DNA from: an uncultured Lachnospiraceae bacterium
GTDB lineage: Bacteria; Bacillota; Clostridia; Lachnospirales; Lachnospiraceae
Reading direction: 5' to 3'
Assembly (NCBI GenBank): GCA_946631935.1
Contig: CAMPAP010000110.1
Location: forward strand, 1-40,459
DNA: 40,459 nt
Positions 1 to 7,212 of this stretch are shown here, piece after piece. Made by a program: the position numbers and the translations under genes. Each line of letters opens with the position of its first letter. Within the stretch, counting starts at the first letter, position 1. Below the pieces are notes generated by a model. It worked only from the letters and a program-made list of their open reading frames with translations. It was not told the origin of the DNA and did not search any database.

Positions 1-147
1 CCTGAACAGAGTCATGGGCCCCGTGATGATCTGATTTACAAGTTCATCGTTGCTGTCCTTACTAAGATAGCCCACCAATGCAAGCCTGCAGACCTCTTCC
101 ATTATTGTATGTTTAAAACGTACTATTCCTTCGTCGTTAGTAACCAT
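1..147 (-). CDS. N-terminus of probable monomeric [FeFe] hydrogenase (partial)
   Basis: Only the first 49 codons are in the window; the rest lies beyond the left edge. The ATG is at 147-145. The peptide begins MVTNDEGIVRFKHTIMEEVC and ends GPMTLFR at the edge. Clostridial monomeric iron hydrogenases start with the same layout: a short lead, a VL.EVA.LA-type helix, a stretch ending in I.PGP, then a cysteine-rich CCxYKER segment that would follow just outside the window. Family members use reduced ferredoxin to make H2 in the cytosol during fermentation. The call rests on remembered similarity over 49 residues without any cluster-binding cysteine visible, so it is provisional. The Shine-Dalgarno sequence is weak (GGTACTGGG directly before ATG). 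Confidence 0.5.
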   Translation of the reverse strand, partial: MVTNDEGIVRFKHTIMEEVCRLALVGYLSKDSNDELVNQIITGPMTLFR

Positions 148-185
148 CCCAGTACCTATTGTTAAATAAATATCAAACCATAATG

Positions 186-194
186 ATTATACCA
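186..194 (-). promoter_or_regulatory. Extended -10 promoter for the hydrogenase gene
   Basis: On the minus strand TGGTATAAT forms a perfect extended -10 (TGN plus TATAAT) about 40 nt before the ATG at 147. No convincing -35 hexamer is present at the right distance, as is usual for extended -10 promoters. Confidence 0.5.
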
Positions 195-301
195 TGAATC
201 CATATTACAGGCATCTTTTTCATGACTCTTATTTCTGAGAGTTTTACATCCTTTTCTCCGGAGGTATTAATAGTCACCGGTTATGAAAGTCTTATATGCC
301 G

Positions 302-1984
302 TCAGTCCAGATAGCTTTGCATCTGAAGATAATCCATGCCGCCCTCTGTCATGCTCAGATAAAAATCCCCGATCTTCTCAAGATCGCCATCTGATATTCC
401 CACGGGGGCAGTCTCTGAAACATATTCAAAATATCCGTAATCAAGGTAATACGGACTACTCATACTATAATACCCCACAGGACAGCCATATGTTTCCTCT
501 TCATAGTACATATATCCGCTTCGGGGTATATAATAAGCTGTTTCGCAATATATCCGGAAAACCTCATACACACCGCGTTTCCGGTCATAGGATAAAATTG
601 CAAAATTGTCTTCATAACTGCGCTCTTTTAAAACTATCTCAGGAACATTATCATCATTTAAATAGATCAGTCTGAATTCCGACTCTTCGTTAACACCATA
701 TACATTTTCATCAAATAAATATTCAAGGTATGCGTTTTTCCACTCATTTTCATCTATAATCGCATCGCCGGTTTCTTCAGTTATGTATTTCATGGTCTTT
801 CCGTTATAGCCAAGAGATTCATCCCTCGTAAGCCAGAAGCCGAAGGTGAATATCTTACCGCTTAAGTTGCCGCGGTCGTCTTCGTCTATTGTAAGAACGG
901 AAGATGCGTCCCCATCCCATCCGGGCTTTATCACATATCCGTTATCAACATCCCCGTAAAAGATATCCCTGGGGTCTTCATCAAGCAGCTTATCACCTTC
1001 AGAATACCGGGTGCTTCCCTTCCAGAGAAGGGTAATGGTTCCGGCAGGGGATGAAGCTGATGATGATTCACCTCTTTCAAGCCATACATAATAATAAGTA
1101 CCATTATCAGAACCGCTGTAAAGTCCTCCCCAGCTTTCATAAGGCAAAGGTACGAATTCCTCATCTTCGGCCTCTTCTGTAATATCTGCCACTTCCGGTT
1201 CGGTTTCATCAAGATCGCTCACTTCAAGAAGATATGCATATACTTCATCGGGGAGTGTAACATCAAGATCCTGAGCGGCGAGGATAATGTCATATCCATC
1301 CCATCCGGTTTCATCCAGCACTGTTTTTAAAAGATCAAGATTCTTTGTTATTTCTTCCAGAAGTACTTTAGGCATGACCTCAGGCAAAAATTCTTCTTTT
1401 ACAACCACAAGCTCATCACCTGAATAGTCGCATTTAAGAACTTCTCCAGGCATCAGATCGTACTCATCCGTTTTTTTACCTTCCAGTTCCGAAACAATGA
1501 TCTCTACTTTTCCGGAGGTCAGATAAAGTGCCTCTTTCTTATTATTAACTGTGGCAAGTCCGGATGTGCCTCTTATTCCGATACTCATGGTGACCGTATC
1601 AAAGGTCAGTTTCTCATTCGACTCAAGCTTTTTTCTTATATGAAAAAATACATCGCCATCTTCAACCGTCAGATGTATTTTTTTACCCTTCTGGTCAAAA
1701 CGGACATCGCTCTTTTCCCGTACGACCACAAGTCTGTCACTGTCAAGCAGGACATCGGCAAGGCCGTCGGAACCCGTCTTAATACTGTTTCCGCCACGGA
1801 TACGCATTCCGTCAAATATCTCAACTTCCCTGTCATTTTTATCCAAAAGACTTACTTTTCCGTCAGTGCTTTCCAGACTCACTGTGGTTGCCGAAAAATT
1901 TTTGTACGCAACAAAAAACAAAACCGCATCTATAACGGCAACCAAAGCCACAACACCGTATATGATCTTTAACTTCCTGCTCAT
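302..1984 (-). CDS. FecR-domain membrane protein, 560 aa
   Basis: One N-terminal membrane segment (about residues 8-27) is followed by a FecR-type domain (about 50-170) with the hallmark GIRGTSG stretch and a GDVFF motif. Next come a helical region (about 200-240) and an acidic linker (about 260-280). The remaining 280 residues are rich in aromatics; they include LIYLNDDNVPEIVL, which resembles the DLNxDGxPE calcium-loop strands of FG-GAP-like repeats, and a Tyr/Gly-rich tail. In Proteobacteria FecR domains carry signals across the membrane, but in Firmicutes they are mostly uncharacterised surface proteins and no sigma-factor partner is next to this gene. Inferred topology: a short cytoplasmic tail, one anchor and the rest outside. 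Transcribed alone from a promoter overlapping a palindrome. Exact role unknown. Confidence 0.75.
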   Translation of the reverse strand: MSRKLKIIYGVVALVAVIDAVLFFVAYKNFSATTVSLESTDGKVSLLDKNDREVEIFDGMRIRGGNSIKTGSDGLADVLLDSDRLVVVREKSDVRFDQKGKKIHLTVEDGDVFFHIRKKLESNEKLTFDTVTMSIGIRGTSGLATVNNKKEALYLTSGKVEIIVSELEGKKTDEYDLMPGEVLKCDYSGDELVVVKEEFLPEVMPKVLLEEITKNLDLLKTVLDETGWDGYDIILAAQDLDVTLPDEVYAYLLEVSDLDETEPEVADITEEAEDEEFVPLPYESWGGLYSGSDNGTYYYVWLERGESSSASSPAGTITLLWKGSTRYSEGDKLLDEDPRDIFYGDVDNGYVIKPGWDGDASSVLTIDEDDRGNLSGKIFTFGFWLTRDESLGYNGKTMKYITEETGDAIIDENEWKNAYLEYLFDENVYGVNEESEFRLIYLNDDNVPEIVLKERSYEDNFAILSYDRKRGVYEVFRIYCETAYYIPRSGYMYYEEETYGCPVGYYSMSSPYYLDYGYFEYVSETAPVGISDGDLEKIGDFYLSMTEGGMDYLQMQSYLD

Positions 1985-2018
1985 TTACATACCTCTTTCA
2001 TCAGAATTCAACCACATT

Positions 2019-2047
2019 ATTATAATACAAATAATGCATATTCGTAA
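2019..2047 (-). promoter_or_regulatory. Promoter of the FecR-domain gene
   Basis: A perfect -10 TATAAT lies at 2024-2019 on the minus strand, with a poor -35 (TTACGA, 2047-2042) 17 nt upstream. The -35 falls inside the palindrome at 2036-2060, so a factor bound there would compete with RNA polymerase. Confidence 0.5.
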
Positions 2048-2060
2048 TATACGAATATGC
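2036..2060. promoter_or_regulatory. 25-bp perfect palindrome, candidate operator
   Basis: The arms GCATATTCGTA and TACGAATATGC are perfect inverted repeats of 11 bp separated by ATA. The site lies between the divergent FecR-domain and pepD genes and overlaps the -35 of the former. Size and symmetry suit a dimeric regulator. It has no U-tract, so it is not a terminator. The binding protein is unknown. Confidence 0.5.
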
Positions 2061-2132
2061 GCTTCTCATAATGCTTCGAAATAACAATATGAAACAATAG
2101 CAAAAATGAATATCCAACAATATGATGCTGCG

Positions 2133-2141
2133 TGTTATAAT
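2133..2141 (+). promoter_or_regulatory. Extended -10 promoter for pepD
   Basis: TGTTATAAT is an extended -10 about 44 nt upstream of the chosen pepD start. It lies inside the longest open frame, which argues that translation starts downstream, at 2185 or 2191, rather than at 2122. Confidence 0.5.
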
Positions 2142-2184
2142 TTATCAAAGCGAAACACGAATCCTTGCATGGAACCAGAGGAAT

Positions 2185-3645
2185 ATGAAAATGAAAGCAT
2201 TAGAAGGAATTGAACCCAAAAAGGTATTTGGTTTTTTTGAAGAGATCACACAGATCCCCCATGGGTCTTATAATCTTGAAGGCATCAGAAAGTATCTGAC
2301 AGATTTTGCTGAAAAAAGAAATCTTGAATATATCGCTGATGATGCAGGAAATGTGATCATAAAAAAGCCCGCAACTAACGGGTATGAAAATGAACCCGGC
2401 GTCATACTGCAGGGACATATGGATATGGTCGCAGTGTGCGAAGAAGGATCCGGGATCGATATGAAGACCCATCCGCTCGATATTTTCATAGACGGAGATC
2501 TTATAGGCGCGAAGAAAACCTCTCTTGGAGGGGACGACGGAATAGCCGTTGCCATGGCTCTTGCAATACTTGATTCAAAAGACATTCCCCACCCTGCTCT
2601 TGAGGTTGTCATAACTGCCAATGAAGAAACAGGTATGGAGGGAGCCTCAGGGCTTGACATCTCAAATATCAGTTTCCGCAGGCTCATAAATATCGACTCC
2701 GAAGATGAAGGCATATTCACAGTCGGATGCGCAGGCGGTGCAAGGGTATATTGCAGCCTGGAAACATATGATACTCCGTATGCTCTCAATAAGACATATG
2801 AACTGAAGATAAAAGGTCTGATCGGAGGCCATTCCGGGCAGATGATAAACAAGGGACGCATGAACGCGTGCAAAGCCATGGGCAGGATCCTTGCAAAAGC
2901 ATGTGACCCGGAAGGGTATTCCACTCTGAACAGCATCTTAGGCGGAAGCGCCGATAATGTAATACCTTCAGAATGCACTGCCAATGTCACGATCCCTTTA
3001 TTTTATGCCACTGAATTTGAAAAAAAAGTAATTAAGGAAGCCGAATTATTAAAAAAAGAATTTTCGGAAACCGATCCGGACTTTGAGTTCACCATACATG
3101 AAACCGATGCAGATGAAGAAGATAACGACATCAGTATCTCCCTGCAAAAAGTCGCAAATCTTATTGATGCATTTCCAAACGGCGTTATCAAAATGAGCGA
3201 GGATGTGGAGGGACTCGTACAGACATCCCTTAATCTTGGTATTGTAAAATGTGATAACGGCGCGGTAACATGCGAATTTTCAGTTCGAAGCAGCATAGCC
3301 GAAGAAAAAGAACAGCTCATAGACAGACTGACAGACATTACGGAAGAAAACAACGGAACATACAGCATATCCGGCGATTACCCCGGATGGAAATATGCTG
3401 TGGAATCACCTCTCAGGGATAAGATGGTAAAAGTATTCAGGGATATGTACGCAAAGGAACCCAAGGTTGAAGCGATCCATGCAGGTCTTGAATGCGGATT
3501 CTTTATTGACAAGGCTCCTGATATGGACGCCGTATCATTCGGTCCCGACATGCAGGATATACACTCACCATCAGAGCGCCTGTCCATATCATCAACCGCC
3601 AGAACATACGAGTATCTCCTTAAAGTCCTTGCAACCAAAGACTGA
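2185..3645 (+). CDS. pepD: Aminoacyl-histidine dipeptidase (M20 family, PepD-like)
   Basis: A 486-residue cytosolic di-zinc peptidase that splits Xaa-His and other dipeptides during peptide turnover. M20 landmarks appear in order: LQGHMDMV (first metal His), GGDDGIAVAMALA (bridging Asp), NEETGMEGA (catalytic Glu pair), IDSEDEG (metal Asp), IGGHSG in the lid domain and HSPSERLSI (last metal His). Length matches PepD (about 485 residues). The start is ATG 2185, preceded by AGAGGA; ATG 2191 is an equally good choice two codons on. The frame stays open further upstream, but that part contains the promoter. The gene stands alone, divergent from the FecR-domain gene. It has no classical terminator of its own close by; the inverted-repeat element and the hairpin at 3901-3927 follow. 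Confidence 0.93.
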   Translation: MKMKALEGIEPKKVFGFFEEITQIPHGSYNLEGIRKYLTDFAEKRNLEYIADDAGNVIIKKPATNGYENEPGVILQGHMDMVAVCEEGSGIDMKTHPLDIFIDGDLIGAKKTSLGGDDGIAVAMALAILDSKDIPHPALEVVITANEETGMEGASGLDISNISFRRLINIDSEDEGIFTVGCAGGARVYCSLETYDTPYALNKTYELKIKGLIGGHSGQMINKGRMNACKAMGRILAKACDPEGYSTLNSILGGSADNVIPSECTANVTIPLFYATEFEKKVIKEAELLKKEFSETDPDFEFTIHETDADEEDNDISISLQKVANLIDAFPNGVIKMSEDVEGLVQTSLNLGIVKCDNGAVTCEFSVRSSIAEEKEQLIDRLTDITEENNGTYSISGDYPGWKYAVESPLRDKMVKVFRDMYAKEPKVEAIHAGLECGFFIDKAPDMDAVSFGPDMQDIHSPSERLSISSTARTYEYLLKVLATKD

Positions 3646-3667
3646 TCCTTATACGAAGCACAACCCT

Positions 3668-3883
3668 CCGGCACCACAGTATATATTAGTTTGCTTGCCT
3701 GTGCCTTCGCTTTCGGTGCTTCGTTTATCCTCGCAAAGTACAAAATCGCCCTCGGGCAACTCGCAACGTTCGCGCTAATATGCGCGAACTGCTCGAACAA
3801 TGCCCTCGGGAACCGATTTATGCTCGGATACTCCGCACCTGCTCAGGCGGGCAGCGCAAACTTAATATATACAGCGGTGCCGG
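3668..3883. repeat. 216-bp element with imperfect terminal inverted repeats (MITE-like)
   Basis: The non-coding gap 3646-3960 is largely filled by this element. Its left end reads CCGGCACCACAGTATATATT and continues AGTTTGC; the right end, read on the other strand, is CCGGCACCGCTGTATATATT then AAGTTTGC. The ends therefore match over about 30 bp with few mismatches. The interior contains a perfect 8-bp hairpin, GTTCGCGC/GCGCGAAC (3768-3789), and two copies of GCCCTCGGG. No transposase-sized frame is present and no clear target duplication is seen. It could be a non-autonomous mobile element or a large RNA hairpin behind pepD. Confidence 0.6.
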
Positions 3884-3900
3884 GGACAGTTCATCGCAGC

Positions 3901-3927
3901 AAAAAGGCAGCCATTACGACTGCCTTT
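3901..3927 (-). terminator. Rho-independent terminator of infC-rpmI-rplT
   Basis: On the minus strand a GGCAG/CTGCC stem is followed by TTTTT, 34 nt after the rplT stop. Read on the plus strand the stem is followed by TTTGATTTT, so it may also stop transcripts from pepD. Confidence 0.8.
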
Positions 3928-3960
3928 GATTTTCGCGTTATGACTTTCAAGCGACCGCTA

Positions 3961-4317
3961 TTATGCGATCTCCTTCTTTGCCATCTCAGCAAGTGCTGCA
4001 AAACCCTCAGCATCATTAACTGCAAGCTCAGCGAGCATCTTTCTGTTCATGTCAACTCCTGCCTTCTTAAGACCGAACATGAACTTGCTGTATGAAAGTC
4101 CATTGATACGAGCTGCTGCATTGATCCTGGTGATCCAAAGCTTTCTGAACTCTCTCTTTCTCTCCTTACGTCCTGAGTAAGCAGAGGTAAGTGCTCTCAT
4201 AACAGACTGCTTGGCAACTCTGTACTGATTACTTCTGGCGCCTCTGTAGCCCTTTGCAAGCTTCAGAACGCGATTGTGTTTTTTCTTGGCGTTTAAGCCA
4301 CCCTTAATTCTAGCCAT
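3961..4317 (-). CDS. rplT: 50S ribosomal protein L20
   Basis: 118 residues, the standard L20 length, very basic, with the family start [20 protein letters not shown] and the internal segment [19 protein letters not shown]20 binds 23S rRNA early in assembly of the large subunit. In Bacillus it also represses its own operon by binding the infC leader; the leader terminator at 5208-5240 fits the same scheme here. Last gene of infC-rpmI-rplT, 52 nt after rpmI, followed by a strong terminator. Confidence 0.98.
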   Translation of the reverse strand: MARIKGGLNAKKKHNRVLKLAKGYRGARSNQYRVAKQSVMRALTSAYSGRKERKREFRKLWITRINAAARINGLSYSKFMFGLKKAGVDMNRKMLAELAVNDAEGFAALAEMAKKEIA

Positions 4318-4369
4318 TTTATTTCCTCCAATCTAACCGAAAGCGTATTGCCTTTCGGGTGCGTCTGCC

Positions 4370-4567
4370 TTACAGATAGGGCAGGATCTTCTTCATATTC
4401 TTTACGTTGGTAGCATCGGTCATTGCTGACTTACGAAGATTTCTCTTCCTCTTGGTGCTCTTCTTGGTAAGAATGTGGCTCTTATAAGCCTTGTTTCTCT
4501 TAAGCTTTCCGGTGCCGGTAGCCTTAAAACGCTTAGCTGCGGAACTGCTTGATTTCATCTTGGGCAT
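4370..4567 (-). CDS. rpmI: 50S ribosomal protein L35
   Basis: 65 residues, very basic, with the typical L35 start [20 protein letters not shown] and the [17 protein letters not shown] segment. A structural protein of the 50S subunit. It lies between infC and rplT, 42 nt after infC, the usual order in bacteria, and is preceded by a good ribosome binding site (GGAGG). Confidence 0.98.
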   Translation of the reverse strand: MPKMKSSSSAAKRFKATGTGKLKRNKAYKSHILTKKSTKRKRNLRKSAMTDATNVKNMKKILPYL

Positions 4568-4609
4568 AATACCTTCCTCCTAACAATATTACTATTATTT
4601 TGACGGCTG

Positions 4610-5119
4610 TTAATCCTTCTTTGCCGTTAAAAACATTATCATGCTTCTGCCTTCGAGCTTTGCGGGCTTCTCGATGGTCGCTACATCCGAAAGTGCCTCG
4701 GCAAAATCATCAAGAACATGCTTCGTGGTGTTGATGTGGGCCATCTCACGTCCTCTGAAACGAAGAGTTACCTTAACCTTATCACCCTTTGCAAGGAACT
4801 TCCTTGCGGCATTGATCTTGGTATTAACATCATTGGTGTCGATATTGGGTGAGATACGGATCTCTTTAATATCAACCTGATGCTGCTTCTTACGCGCCTC
4901 CTTCTCCTTACGGAGCTGATCGTACTGGTACTTTCCGTAATCAGCGATCTTGCATACCGGCGGATTAGCGGTGGGGGCGATCTTTATAAGATCAAGTCCT
5001 GCTTCCTGTGCCATTGCAAGAGCTTCCTTTGTAGGCATAACACCTATCTGGTTTCCTGCTTCACCGATTACTCTGACTTCCTTGTCTCTGATCTGTTCGT
5101 TGATAAATAAAGTGTTAAT
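4610..5119 (-). CDS. infC: Translation initiation factor IF-3, probable AUU start
   Basis: The frame from the first ATG (5038) gives 142 residues and lacks the conserved N-terminus. Reading upstream in the same frame gives FINEQIRDKEVRVIGEAGNQ, the classic IF-3 opening. No ATG, GTG or TTG fits, but an ATT at 5119-5117 lies 8 nt after AGGAAGG and gives 169 residues, the normal length. AUU starts are known for infC elsewhere: IF-3 rejects such starts and so limits its own synthesis. The rest shows both IF-3 domains and the linker (DYGKYQYDQLRKEKEARKKQ). IF-3 binds the 30S subunit, proofreads the initiation codon and keeps subunits apart. First gene of the operon, behind an attenuated leader. 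Confidence 0.9.
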   Translation of the reverse strand: MNTLFINEQIRDKEVRVIGEAGNQIGVMPTKEALAMAQEAGLDLIKIAPTANPPVCKIADYGKYQYDQLRKEKEARKKQHQVDIKEIRISPNIDTNDVNTKINAARKFLAKGDKVKVTLRFRGREMAHINTTKHVLDDFAEALSDVATIEKPAKLEGRSMIMFLTAKKD

Positions 5120-5138
5120 ACTTTTTTCCTTCCTGTAG

Positions 5139-5164
5139 GAAACAGGGGACGGTTCCGCTGTTTC
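5139..5164. repeat. GAAAC...GTTTC palindromic repeat, copy 1
   Basis: 26 nt with GAAACAG/CTGTTTC arms and core GGGGACGGTTCC. It is inserted in the infC leader 4 nt upstream of the AGGAAGG ribosome binding site. Related copies lie at 5181-5207, 19298-19324 and 39168-39194. Confidence 0.75.
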
Positions 5165-5180
5165 TTATCATTTTTTATCC

Positions 5181-5207
5181 GAAACAGAAGAACCGTCCTT
5201 CTGTTTC
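5181..5207. repeat. GAAAC...GTTTC palindromic repeat, copy 2 (inverted)
   Basis: 27 nt with GAAACAG/CTGTTTC arms and core GAACCGTCC, opposite in orientation to copy 1 and 16 nt from it. The head-to-head pair can fold as one long hairpin just downstream of the leader terminator. Confidence 0.7.
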
Positions 5208-5240
5208 AAAAAAAATAAGCGACCCAGATAAGCCGCTTAC
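5208..5240 (-). terminator. Attenuator terminator in the infC leader
   Basis: On the minus strand a TAAGCG/CGCTTA stem is followed by eight T residues. It lies between the promoter and infC, so it must be bypassed for expression, as expected of an L20-controlled attenuator. The downstream repeat pair begins immediately after the U-tract. Confidence 0.75.
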
Positions 5241-5344
5241 AGAAAACACACTGATCCATAGATCTGAATATCTGTACCTGTTTGGCGAAGCCTGCAGGTG
5301 AGAGCGGCTGCTCTGCTTTGTTGTTGCGCTTACACGCAAAGAGC

Positions 5345-5373
5345 ATATTATCACAAGAAAAATATTATGTCAA
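5345..5373 (-). promoter_or_regulatory. Strong sigma-A promoter of infC-rpmI-rplT
   Basis: TTGACA (5373-5368), a 17-nt spacer and TATAAT shifted by one base as TAATAT (5350-5345): a near-consensus vegetative promoter, 15 nt past the end of the CarD-like gene. Confidence 0.85.
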
Positions 5374-5388
5374 TACACACTTCAGCCT

Positions 5389-5886
5389 TTACTTGGAAAT
5401 GGTATTGTCGATATAGCCTTCGACCTCTTCCCTGGGAATGTTAAGGCTGATGGCGAGCTCTCCGTAAAGATAATCTCCGGCCATCCTCATATATTTTGCA
5501 TCAAGGGCAGTTTCCTTACGGCCTGCTGCAAAACGCGCTTCTCTTCTCTGATAAATGGTCTTAAGAAGCTTAACAAGATCTGCCGCGTCATTGGAACGGA
5601 TGCAGCTCTTATATTCTCCTTCAAGCTGCTTGTCATTGTCCACGATGATCACATTTACTTTGGGAATGGACTTTACAAGCTTGTCGGCTTCCTTCTTGGA
5701 AAGAACTGCGCGAAGCTTCTCATCGGCAGAATCAATGGAGATGTAAACAGTGCTGCCCTGGCTGTATACCGGTTTAAGAATATAATAATCTTCAGGCTCG
5801 GGACCTGCTATGTCAAGAGATGCGATATTATCGACTCTGCATACGCCCTTGTTACCACAGACTACATAATCTCCTACACTGTACAT
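5389..5886 (-). CDS. CarD/CdnL-like transcription regulator
   Basis: 165 residues. The N-terminal 65 residues form the CarD/TRCF RNA-polymerase-interacting fold: YSVGDYVVCGNKGVCRVDNI, then YYILKPVYSQGSTVYISIDS. The rest is helical (KEADKLVKSIPKVN..., then YQRREARFAAGRKETALDAKY), matching the C-terminal DNA-contacting part. Such proteins bind the RNA polymerase beta subunit and modulate open-complex stability, often at rRNA and other vegetative promoters. Single gene with its own promoter, upstream of the infC operon and with no terminator recognised between them. A 20-bp palindrome overlaps the -35, suggesting regulation. Confidence 0.9.
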   Translation of the reverse strand: MYSVGDYVVCGNKGVCRVDNIASLDIAGPEPEDYYILKPVYSQGSTVYISIDSADEKLRAVLSKKEADKLVKSIPKVNVIIVDNDKQLEGEYKSCIRSNDAADLVKLLKTIYQRREARFAAGRKETALDAKYMRMAGDYLYGELAISLNIPREEVEGYIDNTISK

Positions 5887-5944
5887 AAAAACTCCTTTTT
5901 TTGGGGGAAAATCCCCATATTGACTGTTTACATAATGTAAGATG

Positions 5945-5974
5945 ATTATAGCACCAAAATTTATAAAATGTCAT
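5945..5974 (-). promoter_or_regulatory. Promoter of the CarD-like gene
   Basis: ATGACA (5974-5969), an 18-nt spacer and TATAAT (5950-5945), preceded by TGC to give an extended -10. About 60 nt upstream of the start codon. Confidence 0.75.
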
Positions 5975-5984
5975 GGGACATTTT
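5965..5984. promoter_or_regulatory. 20-bp palindrome over the CarD-gene -35
   Basis: AAAATGTC and GACATTTT are perfect 8-bp arms around ATGG. The site covers the -35 hexamer, a typical operator position. The factor is unknown; autoregulation is one possibility. Confidence 0.45.
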
Positions 5985-6057
5985 GATAAAATTTCTCTTA
6001 ATTTACGGGAAATTTATGATAAAAAATGACGGAGAGCGGAATTTATCCCTGCCCCGG

Positions 6058-7134
6058 TTATTCCTGCTCCATCTTAGAAAGCTTTGCGGAACGGTCTGCT
6101 GCAATACAGCCGTCTATGATCTCGGTAAGATCACCGTTCATCACCTTATCAAGCTTGTATAATGTCAGATCTATCCTGTGATCCGTAACCCTTCCCTGAG
6201 GGAAATTGTAGGTTCTTATCTTCTCGGAACGGTCTCCGGTACCTATCTGGGAACGTCTCATTTCAGCTTCCGCATCATGCTTTTCTCTCTGCTGGATATC
6301 GTAGAGCTTTGATTTTAAAAGTGCAAACGCCTTAGCCTTGTTCTGGATCTGGCTTTTTTCCGTCTGTGAATATATAACTATGCCCGTGGGAAAATGGGTA
6401 AGCCTTACGGCAGAGTCAGTGGTATTGACGCACTGTCCTCCGTTACCGGACGCCCTCATTACATCGATCCTGATATCATTAGGGTCTATCTCTATCTCCA
6501 CATCTTCATCGGCTTCAGGCATTACGGCAACCGATGCTGTCGAAGTGTGTATCCTTCCTCCGCTTTCCGTCTCAGGAACTCTCTGTACTCTGTGGACACC
6601 GCTTTCATACTTGAATCTTGAATATGCGCCGTTTCCGCTAATGATGGCGGTACACTCCTTGAATCCTCCGATACCGGTCTCATCAGCAGATACAAGCTGA
6701 ACCTTATAACCAAGGCTTTCGGCATAATGGACATACATCCTGTAAAGCTCTGCGGCAAAAAGAGCAGCTTCGTCGCCCCCGGCAGCGCCTTTGATCTCAA
6801 GTATGACGTTTTTGGAATCATTGGGATCCTGAGGAAGAAGAAGGATCTTGATCTCCTCTTCAAGTTCCGCGATACGCTTTTTTTCATCGGATACCGTTTC
6901 CTTGAGCATTGTGCGCATCTCCTCGTCATTTTCGGAAGAAAGCATCTCAAGGGCGTCCGTAAGGTCCTCATTACATTTTTTATATTCCGTATAAGCGTTA
7001 ACAAGAGGAGTGATGGCTCCCTGCTCTTTCATTATCTTCTGAAAGCGTGCGCCGTCACTGATTATGGCAGGATCCTGAAGCTGCCTGTTCATCTCCTCAT
7101 ATTTGCTTATAAGTTCGTCTAATTTTTCAAACAT
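6058..7134 (-). CDS. prfA: Peptide chain release factor 1
   Basis: 358 residues, normal RF1 length. It frees the finished peptide at UAA and UAG codons. The universal GGQ that enters the peptidyl-transferase centre is in [17 protein letters not shown]. The codon-reading loop is [13 protein letters not shown], giving PET, which fits the RF1 PxT pattern and not the SPF of RF2. Last gene of the rho-rpmE-DUF1385-prmC-prfA cluster. The upstream gene encodes PrmC, the enzyme that methylates the GGQ glutamine, so modifier and target are adjacent. The ribosome binding site AAAGGAGAAA stands before the ATG. Confidence 0.97.
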   Translation of the reverse strand: MFEKLDELISKYEEMNRQLQDPAIISDGARFQKIMKEQGAITPLVNAYTEYKKCNEDLTDALEMLSSENDEEMRTMLKETVSDEKKRIAELEEEIKILLLPQDPNDSKNVILEIKGAAGGDEAALFAAELYRMYVHYAESLGYKVQLVSADETGIGGFKECTAIISGNGAYSRFKYESGVHRVQRVPETESGGRIHTSTASVAVMPEADEDVEIEIDPNDIRIDVMRASGNGGQCVNTTDSAVRLTHFPTGIVIYSQTEKSQIQNKAKAFALLKSKLYDIQQREKHDAEAEMRRSQIGTGDRSEKIRTYNFPQGRVTDHRIDLTLYKLDKVMNGDLTEIIDGCIAADRSAKLSKMEQE

Positions 7135-7212
7135 TTATTTCTCCTTTAACCATGCAAAACCATTAACTCACCGGCTCACAGTAAAAACGCCGGTCTGAAA
7201 AAAGCTGCACAG

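Larger units (their letters stand above)
5120..5338 (-). promoter_or_regulatory. Long infC leader, probable L20-responsive leader
   Basis: About 220 nt separate the strong promoter at 5345-5373 from the infC start. The leader holds several pairing segments, including CAGAGCAGCCGCTCT, a terminator (5208-5240), two palindromic repeats and then the ribosome binding site. Position and layout match the ribosomal L20 leaders of Firmicutes, where bound L20 favours the terminator. The fold itself was not checked base by base against the family model. Confidence 0.6.

Noticed and set aside
2268-2990. 240-codon open frame antisense to pepD
   Set aside because: It lies wholly opposite a clear M20 peptidase, has a Ser/Pro/Ile-rich composition typical of antisense frames and no ribosome binding site.
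3691-4095. 134-codon plus-strand frame running from the inverted-repeat element into rplT
   Set aside because: It covers a palindromic non-coding element, the terminator and the antisense of L20; no plausible protein.
5139-5207. Pair of GAAAC repeats as a minimal CRISPR array
   Set aside because: The two units are inverted, not direct, the gap is only 16 nt and each is itself a palindrome; no cas gene is present.
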